From Trichoplax adhaerens (Eukaryota > Placozoa > Uniplacotomia > Trichoplacea > Trichoplacidae): DNA of 64,000 nt. The number at the start of each line of letters is the position of its first letter. The stretch's first letter is position 1. Made by a program: the position numbers and the translations under genes. This document shows positions 23,501 through 35,945 of the stretch, piece after piece. The stretch is from assembly GCF_000150275.1 (NCBI RefSeq), contig NW_002060949.1:4052499-4116498 (forward strand), written 5' to 3'. Under the pieces are notes generated by a model, which had not been told where the DNA came from, made no database searches, and was given only the letters and a program-made list of their open reading frames with translations.

Positions 23501-26500
23501 AACAAACATTCATATATAAAATATAGTAACAGAATTACAACAACTAGGAGCCAGCTGGATCTAGCAGTATTTGCTTCGCATATCAAAATTGTACGCAAGA
23601 CTTAAAACAATAAAGTTATGCAATCGCTGATACTATCATCGACTATGCATTCGTTTCATACACTCTTTGAATTTAATTTATAGAATTTGAAGACTTATAT
23701 CTAAGCGTATAACACTTTACCCTTTTAAGATTAGTTGTCCTATGAAAGCACAGCTGCTGGGCATCTTAAGTATAAAGATGCATTATTTCATGACTATTAA
23801 TCAATGCCGTATTGATAAATACCAACATAGTACACACTGTTCCTACTCGTTGTCGATGAGCATCCAACCTTATCAATAAGGAAGACGAATAGCTTAGTGT
23901 AGCAACTCGGGTAATTGCGAAATCAACTATGAATAAGCTATACAAAAATTATTTTTGCACTCTCAATCTCATGATACCACTCAAAGAAATCGTTTGTTCC
24001 GTATTCGCAAGCAAAATCCCTGCTATGAAAAGGTTCATTTCTAATAATGAATGACGCAAAGTAGTTAGACTAATCGCCATTTCTGTTGAGTGTTATACTT
24101 TCTAACGAATAGTCGACTCTTGGCTCCGAACTATACTAATTTCAATATTAAAAAAAGCTGTTAACCCCCAATACATGCATACCGTATCAAAGTAATTAAT
24201 ATTACATTTATTATATCCCTTAGACTAAAAGAAAGAATCTCTTTATTGATAGCTCACAGTATCAATATTTAATAGGAATGCAACAGTGAATTCGACAAGA
24301 TATCAGCCTATATTACTTAAATAGTGATCCATTCACATATTATTAGGTATTAGACTGATCAAAATCTAACGATAAAGGAATAATCACTCATTTAAGCTAC
24401 TATTATAGAGAAAGTCATTAAATTAAAGCATCAAATATTTTAAGAATACAATAAATTCTATTTTGATTTATCCTAATTCCAATTAAACTATCAATGTACG
24501 CGGACCTTTCGAAAAATTCACGTTTTGGTCTTGAGACTTTTCAATCTCCTGCTGTTATCTAAACAACAGAGTCTAATTCAATATATGTACATATGGTGCC
24601 ATCTTTAAGAGAGAGCAAAGTATTTGTGTTAGAACTATTGTAATATTGTTTTAATAGCTATATTAAAGAAATTTAATATAGCCAATCCTACAGCAAAAAC
24701 ACCCTTATTTAACGAAGAAATTAGAGCAAACTCAATGATTCATCATTTCAGCTTTATTAGAAACAAAAAAAGAACATATAACACTAGCATATTTTGCGAT
24801 GCTATTGCAATAGTTACTTATGATCTCATAAATGAACAACAATTTTATTGTGAGAATTGTACGAAAGACTGTATTTACTAAAGATAAACTATAATGCAGT
24901 ATATTTATGAGAATAATATTGCCGATACATTCCAAAAATCTTGATCCAGCGCAACGCTAAGTTGTACTGAAACACTACATGCTATTGGATTAAAGCTTGA
25001 AGACAGCTTTGTAGCTCAGCATAGATTGTGAAAATAAGGGACATCGATTTGAAGGTAATATTCATAACCTAAAATCAGTAGTGTCTAACATTAAGTGGTT
25101 AAACGAAAATGTGGTGTGTAGCTTATAAACCGATCACCAATGCTATTAAAACTAGAAAACAATACATACAAAATATATTTGCCTAGCATTCAGGCTGATA
25201 GGAATTAAAAAGTCATCCAACAGACAAAAATTTCTTAAAATGTAAAATACGATTATTAAAAGGCTAATTGTTAAGATTGCAAATTAACAAGCAAGTAATG
25301 CACTACTAAAAATGATCTAGATCGGTAGATTCTCTATAAGCAATAAATTTACATAGAATTGCTAAAATGCTATATGCTACTCTTACTAACCATTGTACAT
25401 AATACTATTTGCGACTAAAATATATTAAAATTGTTGTAGCCCAATATTGTAGTTTATTAGCATTACTATCTGTCTAATTCATCATGTCCTCAGACTATGA
25501 ACGTATTAGCTTAAGTTTGAGTACAGCATACACTTGTATGCAATTATCTTTACTTTGGTAGTCTAGTAAATTGCTTCAGAAATCGATATTTACAGGTTAT
25601 TTAAGATATAATCCAGTTTTCATAACAACACGGAATCTGATATGATAGCTTACTTATTGAGACCTGTAATCTTCTTGTAAACTATCATTGCGCATAACAC
25701 GAGTACTCTTGGAAATATTGATACAGCGTGATTTATTTCCTCTAGTCTATCGGTACATTCTCGCACAGTTTCATAGCAACAATAATTTTTGATAAAATAA
25801 TCAATTTATTATGAACCACTCTGCTACGGCTAAATATATACTGCGTTCCGAGCTATCATAGAATAAGTAAAATTTACTGTGCATAGAATTCTGTGTAAGT
25901 CAATTACCCGTTTAAAAATAGCAAAGTTAACAATAATATAATTTAATTAATTACCATAATTAATTAGCTTATATCCCACAGCCAATGGTGTTACAAATTT
26001 ACGACTAAAGTGGTTGATTCTACTTTAAAATATTATTGGCCCTAACTTACTTTAACGATTAGATTCTCCCCTTACGATAAATTGCCTTTAAAATACTGTA
26101 CTATCCAAAATATAATTTCCTATAATTAATAAAGAAATTCATTATTGTACTTCATATGATTACATCGATTTAACAAGAAGCACCTGCAATTCAATAGGTT
26201 ATAGAGTAATAGCAGTTTATGTTTTCTGATTTATAGCTCCACACTGAACAACATAAAATTCCAATCAATTCATCTTATGCGGAGCATGGAATTAAATTTA
26301 ATTTATAGATATGTTCGCATTTTTACTCTGCAACAATATCCTAATATATCTTCATCAAAGACGTTATAAAATTCATAGCTATGGACACCTAGTTGGTAAA
26401 TCTACTTTATCTATACCTTATAGTACGAAATTGGAGTGAATCCTTCGCGTAAACATCATAAATTTGACTATAAGTCATTTTATATACACATAACCGGTCT

Positions 26501-27234
26501 ATAACTACGTATTATGCACAGTTAACAGTACCATGATAAACTTGCTAACTATTAGCGGATATACTTGTCATTCAATCAATAGCATACTAACATACCAATC
26601 TTTATGCTATATCAAAACTATAGTCAGCTTTTATACAAAGCGCAGGGTTTACTGTAACCTTTTGTAAAACTTACATACAAGTAGTAGTACGTAGTTAACT
26701 GCCAAACATCCGTAAATTTTAATACGTGTACAATCAGTGAGAGTGCTTACGAATAATGATAATAAGCAGTACTCTCATGTACTTTCTTATGAGTATAGGA
26801 TGGAAATCAACTAGTCCCATAGATATGTATACGACTAAATCCAATATAGCTATACCTATCACTGGAAATTACCATAGTAATTACTTTATATAATAAAATT
26901 ATCCAAAATACTTGTTAACATGATAACCCTAATTTGCCGTTTAATTTTATCTCAACATCTCGTATCGACATTATGAGATTAAAGCAACTTTTAAACCTCA
27001 CTTAAAATATAGGATTACTCTAGCATTTAGTCAGTTGTGAACTGTTTTATTCAAAATTCCAGTCTATATCATAACTATTACTCTAAGGTTTGTACCTCGA
27101 TTCAGAATATAGTCTAATCATATTCCCATTACAAGATACACAGAATCAAACTCATAGAAAAGTCTATTGTTGCCATCAAAATAGACTCTGTCAAGGCATG
27201 CACAGAAACTGCTGCAGTTGTTGATCGCGATCGC
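20502..27234. other. long AT-rich stretch without a recognised gene
   Basis: There is no open frame with coding character, no tandem array and no tRNA-like element that I can support. Only isolated short frames (for example 24732-24935 on the minus strand) occur, and these look like chance. Confidence 0.4.
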
Positions 27235-28461
27235 TATTTATACCAATCTATTTTTAGAGAATTTATGACGTTGCATTGGTAAATAGATTGAATAGAAATT
27301 GAATAACTATAGTAGCAAATTGACCTTGCTATGGGGAATAAGCAATAATAGAGAACAAAGCGAATAATACTTACTTGACGACTAATGAAAAGGTAATTCT
27401 TGTATGGGCGACAATAGAAACTAGCAACTTGCCCAAAGGTGCTGTAGCCAATTGGCAATTGTTCTTAAGTCATTCTATTTTGTTTATTCCACAAGTTATA
27501 CGTATAAATTACTAGAAAACTTTATAATGCCTAGTTAGACGGCCGTATTTTCATTGATGTCATCATTGTTCTTAAAATAGGAATATTAAATGTAGGCTTT
27601 AGTATAAAAAGTGCATAACAATTCATTGTTGTTCTATCACATGAATGGCATTTTCGCAAATAAGATAACAATACATTAGTTAAAATTGTAGCCATAAGAA
27701 GATATAGTTAAAGGCATCCAGTCTATGTAGCAGTGATGATGATTATTAGATGCTGACATCATATTGGCATTCCACTGATATACTTGACTTTTAGCCTATT
27801 GAATGATCGTCTAGTTGATAGTTAAGACTATTTTCTCGATGCATGTATAGTTCATATGGGATCGATTGCCTCAATTAAAATAGCATACATTCACAAAAAC
27901 ATGCATACAAAAAGGATGATACACTATGATATATAAAATATAGACATCAACATAAAGTAAAAGATGAAATCTAAAAAATGCCGCGAGAAAAAGAATTAAT
28001 CCAATGGTTTTTATTGTCTGTACTCAATCAACATCGTGTTCATCAATATATATCTTGTATTGAACGTAATACTTTTTAAAGGATCACACCGGATACAGGA
28101 CATAAAACCAGACGATTAGTATTAAATATATATATATAGAAACGCGACAAGTTGAGGCGTTACGTAAATAGTAACTGCGGAATGGATTCCTTTTGTCTAC
28201 ATTCCACGTGGATGTTGATCAGTTCGCGTTACTAATTGGCTTATGTTTTATTGACGTCAGATTAATCTCCATAGCTACGTGCTACAACTACTTGTTAAAA
28301 GTTGTTGACGGTCGTAGTCATCGGCATTTCTCAGTTTAACCTTAAGTGTTGAAGAGGGTTTAACGATAACCCAAATTACGCGAAAAGGTATGCGATATCG
28401 AGACTTTGAATTGATTGTGATTTTTGGGCTAAGCTTGAAAGATAGTTTGTCATTTTTAATG
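27235..28461 (-). other. possible exons of an unrecognised minus-strand gene
   Basis: Two segments look coding-like. (a) The frame at 28461-28275 follows a strong acceptor (AATTGTTTTACAG) and contains SFKLSPKITINS and RIPFRVIWVIVK. (b) The frame ending near 27376 contains YSTFGQVASFYCRPYKN and ends at a strong donor (CGTCAA|GTAAGT, phase 0). It could continue after the acceptor GGTATAAATAG at about 27235 in a phase-0 frame ending in a hydrophobic tail (MSLILCIL). No start exon was identified and no family recognised, so this is weak. Confidence 0.2.
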
Positions 28462-28686
28462 CTACTGTAAAACAATTACGGTTAGAATAGAACTACAATT
28501 TCAGTACAGTAATCAACAGGTAGTTTTATATCCGATAGCAACATAAAGATAATCATTTTTGAACATGTTTGACTAATATATATTTCTTCATCTTTTTCTA
28601 TATTGGTAGGATCGATATAGAAAACTTTTTGGACGACTTTTCCTTTTTTACTGGAGAATTAAAAAACTTAAACACTACAAACGAAA

Positions 28687-30419
28687 ATGTATAAATTCAC
28701 TTTAATAGTTGTTCTAGTCGCTATCACCCAGTTGGCTGCTGGTCAAGTTAGTTTAATCATTTACAGTACGGCTGACGAAAATATGGCCAGTTCCGCTGAT
28801 GGTAAGTTTCTTTATAGAACATCAAGACAAATGGAGTAAAAAACCTTCTGTAAAATTTTTATTGCGCTATCTACATGACCGTCGTTTATTCACGAATCTA
28901 AAACTATCATTTTAATCTATAACATCGATCGATCGTAAAATTTATTCATCAAATTGCTTAGTAGCTTTACAAAATCGAGTTAAAAATAATTCTACTACGA
29001 TCACCGTAGAAATATTTACTAAAGTCCAATTATCAAACTCGATCGAATAGCTTAATTATATGCCATCACTAAAATCAAATCTCCTCTCTTCTCTTCTCCT
29101 TATTATTTATAGTAACCGCAACCATCTCGCAACCAATAGATGGTAAGTGATGATTAGTAAAATTTTTTTAGTACCTAGATACCATTTCTTAACTCTAAGT
29201 AAAGATGAGTATCGCAGTAAAACAATTATCCTAAGCTACGCAAACAATAGGCACAATAATAGAATCTTTAGAGTTAATTAAGAGTAAAGACAATCCATGG
29301 ATTTCGATCAACAAACTAATCTATTTTTCTATCTTTTTTTCTCTCCTTATTACCTTCATCTCTATCTATAGCAAGTAAGTTATTACAATTTTTAGCATAA
29401 TTTCACATCTTCGACTGTTTTGTAGTAGACAGTAATGTAAAAATTAACAGTAGATATGGACAGTCTTCATTAGCTTGGTTACCATAGTTACCCAATTTAA
29501 TCGATGCTTTGATCTTGTTTCCACAGCTACTGGTTCTTATATGCCAACACCAACAATCTCAGCTACTGCTACATCATCCGGTGTAACACCAACTGCTGCC
29601 GCTACATCGACACCAGTTGCTGGTAAATTGAATATTATAATTTTTAGCCCTATACTCTTCATTTCAGTGACTATTAGTTACTACATATTCGTAATCTTTG
29701 TTCTATAATAAATTAAATAAATGACTTCTACTGTAGCTTGGGGACAATGGGGCGCTTGGACTCTTGGTACATGCTCTAATGCTTGCGGAAATGGTACAAC
29801 TACTCGTTCTAGAAAACGATGCAAAGTCAATGATGTTAACTTCTGTGAGAATGAAAATGTAGCAAACTATCCCTGCGTTGGACCCTGCACAACCACTTCT
29901 GGCAATACCACTGCCACACCAGTAGCTGGTAAGATTTTGAAATAACTAAAATTAACCCGCAACTTTTTAATTGAATTTGATTTTGTTAACTCAATTTTAT
30001 ATAACGATCAAGAAAATAATGCATTTATTTTCTATTCCATATAGCATGGGGACAATGGAGTGCTTGGGTCGGTGGGGCTTGTTCCAACCCTTGCGGTAAC
30101 GGTACTCACACTCGCACCAGGCAAAGATGCAAAGTCAACGATAATAAAAACTGCGAAAATAAACAAGAAGACAACGCTTTCTGTGTTGGCACATGTGGAA
30201 CAAATTCTACAGTTATACCCACTAGTGGTGCTCCGCACACTACTACCCATTCTTTGCCCTTGGTTATCGCTTTAGTTTTCATCAGGTACATCAATTTTAT
30301 TTTAAAAGTCATCGATAGCGAATGAACTGTTAAGGTTAAATATGAGCTTATGCCATTAAATTGCCAGATTTTGATCAAAATGTTTCTTTATTTACAGTTT
30401 TATGCAGTATTTCTTCTGA
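28687..30419 (+). CDS. secreted, probably GPI-anchored protein with two TSP1 domains; multi-exon
   Basis: Exons 28687-28801, 29113-29142, 29527-29622, 29737-29928, 30045-30285 and 30398-30419 join to 231 codons plus TGA. Exon 1 encodes a signal peptide (MYKFTLIVVLVAITQLAAG). Exon 2 is only 30 bp. Exon 3 is a Thr/Ser/Ala/Pro-rich, mucin-like linker. Exon 4 is a TSP1 domain starting AWGQWGAWTLGTCSNACGNG with R-S-R-K-R-C and CVGPC; exon 5 is a second, very similar TSP1 domain starting AWGQWSAWVGGACSNPCGNG with CVGTC. The end is a Thr/Ser stretch followed by LPLVIALVFISFMQYFF with no charged tail, which suggests a GPI signal. Exons 2-4 both start and end in phase 1, so each can be skipped or added without shifting frame. 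TSP1 domains bind other proteins or glycans at the cell surface. The specific function is unknown. Confidence 0.88.
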
Positions 30420-31500
30420 GTCGGATAAGCCGTTTACTTTCTCGGGATACGGTTTTACTACGAGAGAAAATAGCCTAGAAGATTCGCTTTATTGAAAACA
30501 AAAAAAATTAGAACTCTTTACTGCATAAAATTTGAAGATTTTTCTCACATTGCTGTCGAACGGCTAAACAGGATTACAGAGTATGATTTGCATGCTTTAT
30601 TTATCGTCTAAAAATATAACCAATGTACAGTAGATTCAAAAGCACTAATCATAATGATGCTTTCTAAAGTGAGTTTAATAATTTCTTTGCAAAGTTATTA
30701 AACGACAAAGTATTCTATCATAATACTCGACGTCAACAAAATTTATTTGTTGAAAAGTATTAAGCTACTAAGTTGCTTCTTTAATTTTGTTTCTTACTAT
30801 CTAATTTCAGTAGCAAATATATATTACAAAATTACTTGAGTAAATATCTGTGTAACTAATCAAGTTTTTGCTATACTTTTTTCTATATTTGATTTTAGTC
30901 ATATTAATCTAGATACGTTACCACATCGATGATATTTCATCATTACACGTGGTAGTTGCGTATTTCGATATTGCTCTTGTAAAACATCAACAGCGGATAT
31001 ACAAGTTGTATTAATTAATTATATAGTGATCTTGCGAATACAGCGCATAGTCGTACAATATCATTATATTTCATAAGCTAACGTCGACGTACACAGGCGT
31101 CCATGTTATAACTTGATATTTTTTGGACTATAACCTGTCCATTCACATGGACTTGACATCTTAAACTGCGTTAAATAAAGATTTACTTATTAGAAATAAA
31201 ATCTCTGATGTATTTTTCTTGTGTTATCGATCAAATCAAAGTAACAAAATTGCATGCGAGTTGATATTCTTATATTGCATTACATATAGATCAATTCTGG
31301 AATAGTCTGACTTGATATACTAGCATTATGTACTGACTGTAAAGACAATTTAACGATTTAATCAGCAAATTAACAGGAAATCTCATGTGTTAGCTATTTC
31401 TTGTCCTTTTATTATTATTTTTTTATCACGTTATGCGTTATTGCAGCATTACTAATAAGTTCTATTTAAAGGTAATTCTACAATTTCACATTAAACCTTA
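30420..31500. other. no gene recognised
   Basis: AT-rich 3' flank of the TSP1 gene. An AATAAA lies at about 31174, far from the stop codon, so it may not be its poly(A) signal. Confidence 0.35.
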
Positions 31501-31504
31501 GAAT

Positions 31505-31870
31505 ACAAAAGTAATTTAGATTAGAGTCACTACGACCTAATGAATTTTAGGTTTATGCTATAGAAGACTATAAATTTCAAGAACACCATCTGCAGTAAAA
31601 AATTATCATATTTTAGCGTCGGTTCTGACGCCAAAAATATTAATTTCATTACCCTTTCATCTACCATTGTCTAGGTGCTTAAGCCTTATAAGACAAACGT
31701 AATTTAGATAAGAGCCACTACGACCTAATGAATTTTAGATTTATGTCACAGAAGACTATAAATTCCAAGAACATCGTCTGAAGTAAAAAATTATCATATT
31801 TTAGCGTCGGTTCTGACGCCAAAAATATCAATTTTATTACCCTTTCATCTACCATTGTCTTGGTGTATTA
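31505..31870. repeat. two tandem copies of a 182-bp unit with a hairpin
   Basis: Both copies run from taatttagat through cactacgacctaatgaattt to accctttcatctaccattgt. Each contains TTTTAGCGTCggttctGACGCCAAAA, an imperfect inverted repeat with a 5-bp GC-rich core stem, an A/C mismatch and a four-base TTTT/AAAA extension. Copies start at about 31508 and 31690. Confidence 0.88.
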
Positions 31871-32129
31871 TGCCCCCAGTAAACAACTATGGTAAATAAT
31901 TATATAATAATACGTAAGCCAAGATAGCATTGTCTTGTATTTTAATTACCATGACTCTTTTTATTATAGATCGCAAGCAGGATCAAGTATAAATGCAAAT
32001 ATCTTAAACCTAACATTGCCTCATCATTGAGTCTTAAGAACTATTCTATTGCTGCGGTACATATTTATCCATGCTAACTAAATAATGACATATCTTTACC
32101 CGTATCTTAAGTATGTGTTGATATAGAAT

Positions 32130-32700
32130 TATAGTAAACCCTAACCCTAGCCCAAACAAGTCATTTCGTATTTAGATCTTGCTGATATTATACTAATAGG
32201 CATGGTATCCTTATTATATTAACTACAAAGCACCACCTTACCTATACTTACTAGAGTCCCAATGAAACAATTATGGAAGTAATTTCATCATTACACTCCC
32301 ACATTTCTAGTAATAGCATCTAGAGTAGTCATAACCCCAACAAGTTAGTTCTAAATCTTGTGATATTATATTCATAGACATGGTATCCTTGTTATGTTAG
32401 CTGCGGAGTATCACTTTTCCTATATTTACCAAAGTCCTGATGAAACAATTACGGAAAGTAATTTCTTCATTACATTCCCATATTGCTAATAATAGCATCT
32501 AGAGTCATAGATAACCCTATTCCTAATCCAGACAAAGTTATTTCGTATCCAGATCTTGCTGATATTATATTCATAGGTATCACATCCTTGCTATAGTAGT
32601 TACAGAGCACCACATTTATTTTACCAGAGCCCCAACGAAACAATTACGTAAGGTAATTTCTACGTTACAACCCCATATTTCTAATAATAGCATCTATAGT
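32130..32700. repeat. three degenerate tandem copies, about 180-200 bp
   Basis: The markers gatattata...ata(a/g)...atccttg, gaaacaatta and taatagcatcta recur about every 180-200 bp (gatattata near 32183, 32362 and 32561). The start of copy 1 contains aaaccctaaccctag, two telomere-like units. Confidence 0.82.
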
Positions 32701-35090
32701 ACTTGCTTAAATCGATGCAATCTGTTATACAAGTGCCCATCTATTACTGCTGTTAACTAATTATCATCACGACAGCTAGTTTTAAAATGCAACAATATTT
32801 TCATCGCCAATGCTTACTCCCTTTGCGTGCTCCTAGCTATTTATAATATAGAATAGTCATCATCAATCGTACCTTAATGAAAGGTAATTATAATTATGTT
32901 AAAACTGCTTTCCTACCGAGTGACAATTAATTATCATAATAATAAGTACTGCATTCTTAACTTAGCTATCATAGATAAAAAAATTCTTATCCAATAATAG
33001 CTCAACTTACCGTATTATACTGTATGTAAACAAAGTATTTCTTGCATAGACCAAGTGCGAAACTCTCAAAAGTCACATAGTTAATCACACTCTAAAAGAG
33101 CTAATGTCAAAAGGTCAAATTAGGCTGAATGTTAATTGGTACTTAATCATTTTATTCTGTTTACGATAATTCTAATCGATTATGTGCTATCGAAGTACCT
33201 GAAATCGTCTTTAATTTCTGTTGTTCATAAATAGATGATCACGGTACTAAATTGTAATTTTCTGAGAGACTTATCAATGACCGAAAAATTTGATTTTCAA
33301 TATATTTTGTGCTATTGCAGATCTTTCTTAGAGTTAAGTATCAAACAGTAACGGATTAGTTCTTATACTTTTATTATTGTGCACATCCTATTCGAATATA
33401 ATTGTAGATCAATTATAATATGCAGTTACATTGCAATGCAACAAAATTGTATTTTCACTGTTTTAGACCATGGAATACGCTAGTGGCTCAATATGGTTTC
33501 AAATTATAAATCAGCTTTATTCAAGCTATAATAGCGTTTGTCATGGTCATCGTTGAGAAATAATTATATCTAGGCCAATTCTAGGCGTTTCAATTACAAT
33601 GATCGAAAAGAAGGAATATTTTCGAATCTAAAAAGTTACCAAATAATATACGAATCTACAACTTCATCCGGAGCAAAGATAAATTAATGTTTATAATGTA
33701 TTCATCGTTAACAACATGCTATTGCCAAGCAAGTGATCAGAATGATATCATGACATGACCAATTCCGAAAATATTAATTCTTGTTTCATGAATAACATCA
33801 TATAAACATTAAAATACTCGTATATCTGTATATATAGTCGACAAATATTGCGTTATGATCAATGATGGAATATATCCATTCATTGAAGTTTGATGATAGC
33901 TTAAAGATAGAAATTGGAGTAATTTTAAGATACTTTCATCATCGACAATAATCGCTACATATTAGTATTAAATTTAAGACGTCACTACGAAATAACAATT
34001 TAACTCAATTATTGCAATAAAGCAATCAACTTTCTAACCATTTGATCATTTTTAAATATCTAGTAATTATATTGTACCAATATCAACAACACTCTAAGTA
34101 GGAGCATTTTATCGTCGTACTATGTCGATCACCTTTTTTTAGTTTTTAATCGTAAATAGTATTATATATATATATATATATTATTATGAATCATTAAACA
34201 ATTCATCATAAATACATGTTTAATTTAAGAGCAGTAAAAGATTTTTCTAATTGCACAAGGACAGTATTATGGACTTGTAAATGGATTAAACTCATAATTT
34301 TATACACAATATTGAGATTTTGTAATTGATAAAGTGTTTAAATAATATGCATCATCCTGGATAATTATAGTTAAGTAATTATGGTATTACATCACAATCG
34401 AATATCAAATACCTAGAGTAGTGTAGCTTTAACTGATTAACACTGATAAATGTGTGAACTGGAAGATGTACCAAGTTAGTTTCTTATAACTTAGTAAGCC
34501 ATCTATTAATGTAGCAATTACTGGTACCGTTATATTTTATGTTAAAAATTTATACTCGAAAACTATTGGCAATGTCGTAACCACTTTCTCGTCATATACA
34601 ACTGAATTTGCAGTATCTGTGGAATCATATACATTGTCAGTTATCATTCAGTGGAGCTACTATAAAATAGCCATATTTACTGTTAATTAGTCAATTAATA
34701 TGGTTGTATGTACGCGCAGAGTCTCTTTTTCAGTAAGCGAAATGTAATCAACGGCAGATTATCTTGGGCGTCGGTGATGGCTTATTTTGATGTCTTTAAT
34801 TGCGTTACAGCAGTAAGATGTAAGGAAAAATTTACCAATTTCCTTTCTATGTAATAATTTAATCCAGAAAGGTCTTGATCTATCTTATAGCCAGTATTGC
34901 ATAAAGCTATTGAAAAATCATGTAAATTGAATATTAATCCCACATGTTGCTATATATTGTTAGTACTAGTTAGATACCCATAGTATGCAGGTAACTCATA
35001 CTGATCGTTATTAAACACCACTGTATTATTCGAAAATCATTAATAACTAACTAAGGTATGTATCCAATTTTAAGTTGATTAATTAGATAA
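32701..35090. other. no gene recognised; TA microsatellite
   Basis: AT-rich sequence with a (TA)n run at about 34163-34181. No supported exon on either strand. Confidence 0.4.
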
Positions 35091-35096
35091 AGTGCT

Positions 35097-35945
35097 TTAC
35101 CTTAGCAAAGATAGTAGAATTATGAGCGGCGTAGAGTACATGAAACAACGGTTTGCGCCATTGCTAGCAGTACCAGGTGCTGTTGGGCATGCTTTTCCAA
35201 TACAGAACGAATTTTTTCGTATTTCACTTTCACATTTAGGGTTATCTGTTACTGGTATAACAGTACCTAATTCACCTATGTTGATACCTATTGGACATCT
35301 AACTCTATAACCCATATTAGTACCATTGCCGCAAGGAACACTACAAGCATCGAAAATCCAAGCAGACCAAGGATTCCATCCTTAATAGTAGAGGCGATCA
35401 AATTAACAGCGATACTTAAATTTATAATAGAAAATAATCTTTACGAAGTTTTTAGATTACAATAACCATTTTAATATTTACCGGTTGCTGTCGGGGTTGT
35501 AGGCGTAGAAGCAGTAGCAGTAGCTGATTTAAAATAATGTTATAAAATTAATAAAAGTTCGATATGCAAAATTTACGGCCAACTTGGTTTTGCCATTTAA
35601 TATGAAGACTTACCAGTAGGTGTACTAGTGACTTGTGTCGTCATAGTAGCTGTGATTGCTAAAATTAAAATTGAAGATGAATTTAGTTAATAAAGCTGGG
35701 ATATGCATAGAAAGTAATGGCTTCTTTTTAATTTATCCGTCTTAATAATCTTTCGATGATTAATACGGTTATGTTCACGATAGGTATAAATGAATTAAAT
35801 AAGTAAAAAATTACTTCTTTTAATCAACTGCATGATATAGTTATTAAATACAGACTTATTCAAGCAGTACTTGATAAATTATAATATACGCATAGTAAGA
35901 TGTATAAATTACCTAGGCTGGATGTGGCCATTTCAACTTGAGAGG
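35097..35945 (-). CDS. TSP1-domain protein, inverted paralogue of the gene at 28.7-30.4 kb
   Basis: Exons in transcript order: 35945-35913, 35658-35614, 35523-35482 and 35380-35097. The first three (33, 45 and 42 bp) are phase 1-1 mini-exons that encode Thr/Ser/Ala-rich linkers such as ATATASTPTTPTATG. The last encodes one TSP1 domain (GWNPWSAWIFDACSVPCGNG, then R-V-R-C and later C residues ending KAC). It ends in a hydrophobic tail (YSTPLIILLSLLR) before TAA, again GPI-like. The layout (signal exon, mini-exon linkers, TSP1, hydrophobic end) matches the plus-strand gene. The first exon is probably 39483-39351, whose phase-1 donor fits and gives 178 codons in total, but the intron would be about 3.4 kb. 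The terminal acceptor (TATTAAG) is weaker than the others. Confidence 0.8.

Noticed and set aside
30032-30378. Overlapping frames on both strands over TSP1 exon 5
   Set aside because: They are shadows of the TSP1 reading, which has the Trp/Cys pattern and correct splice phases.
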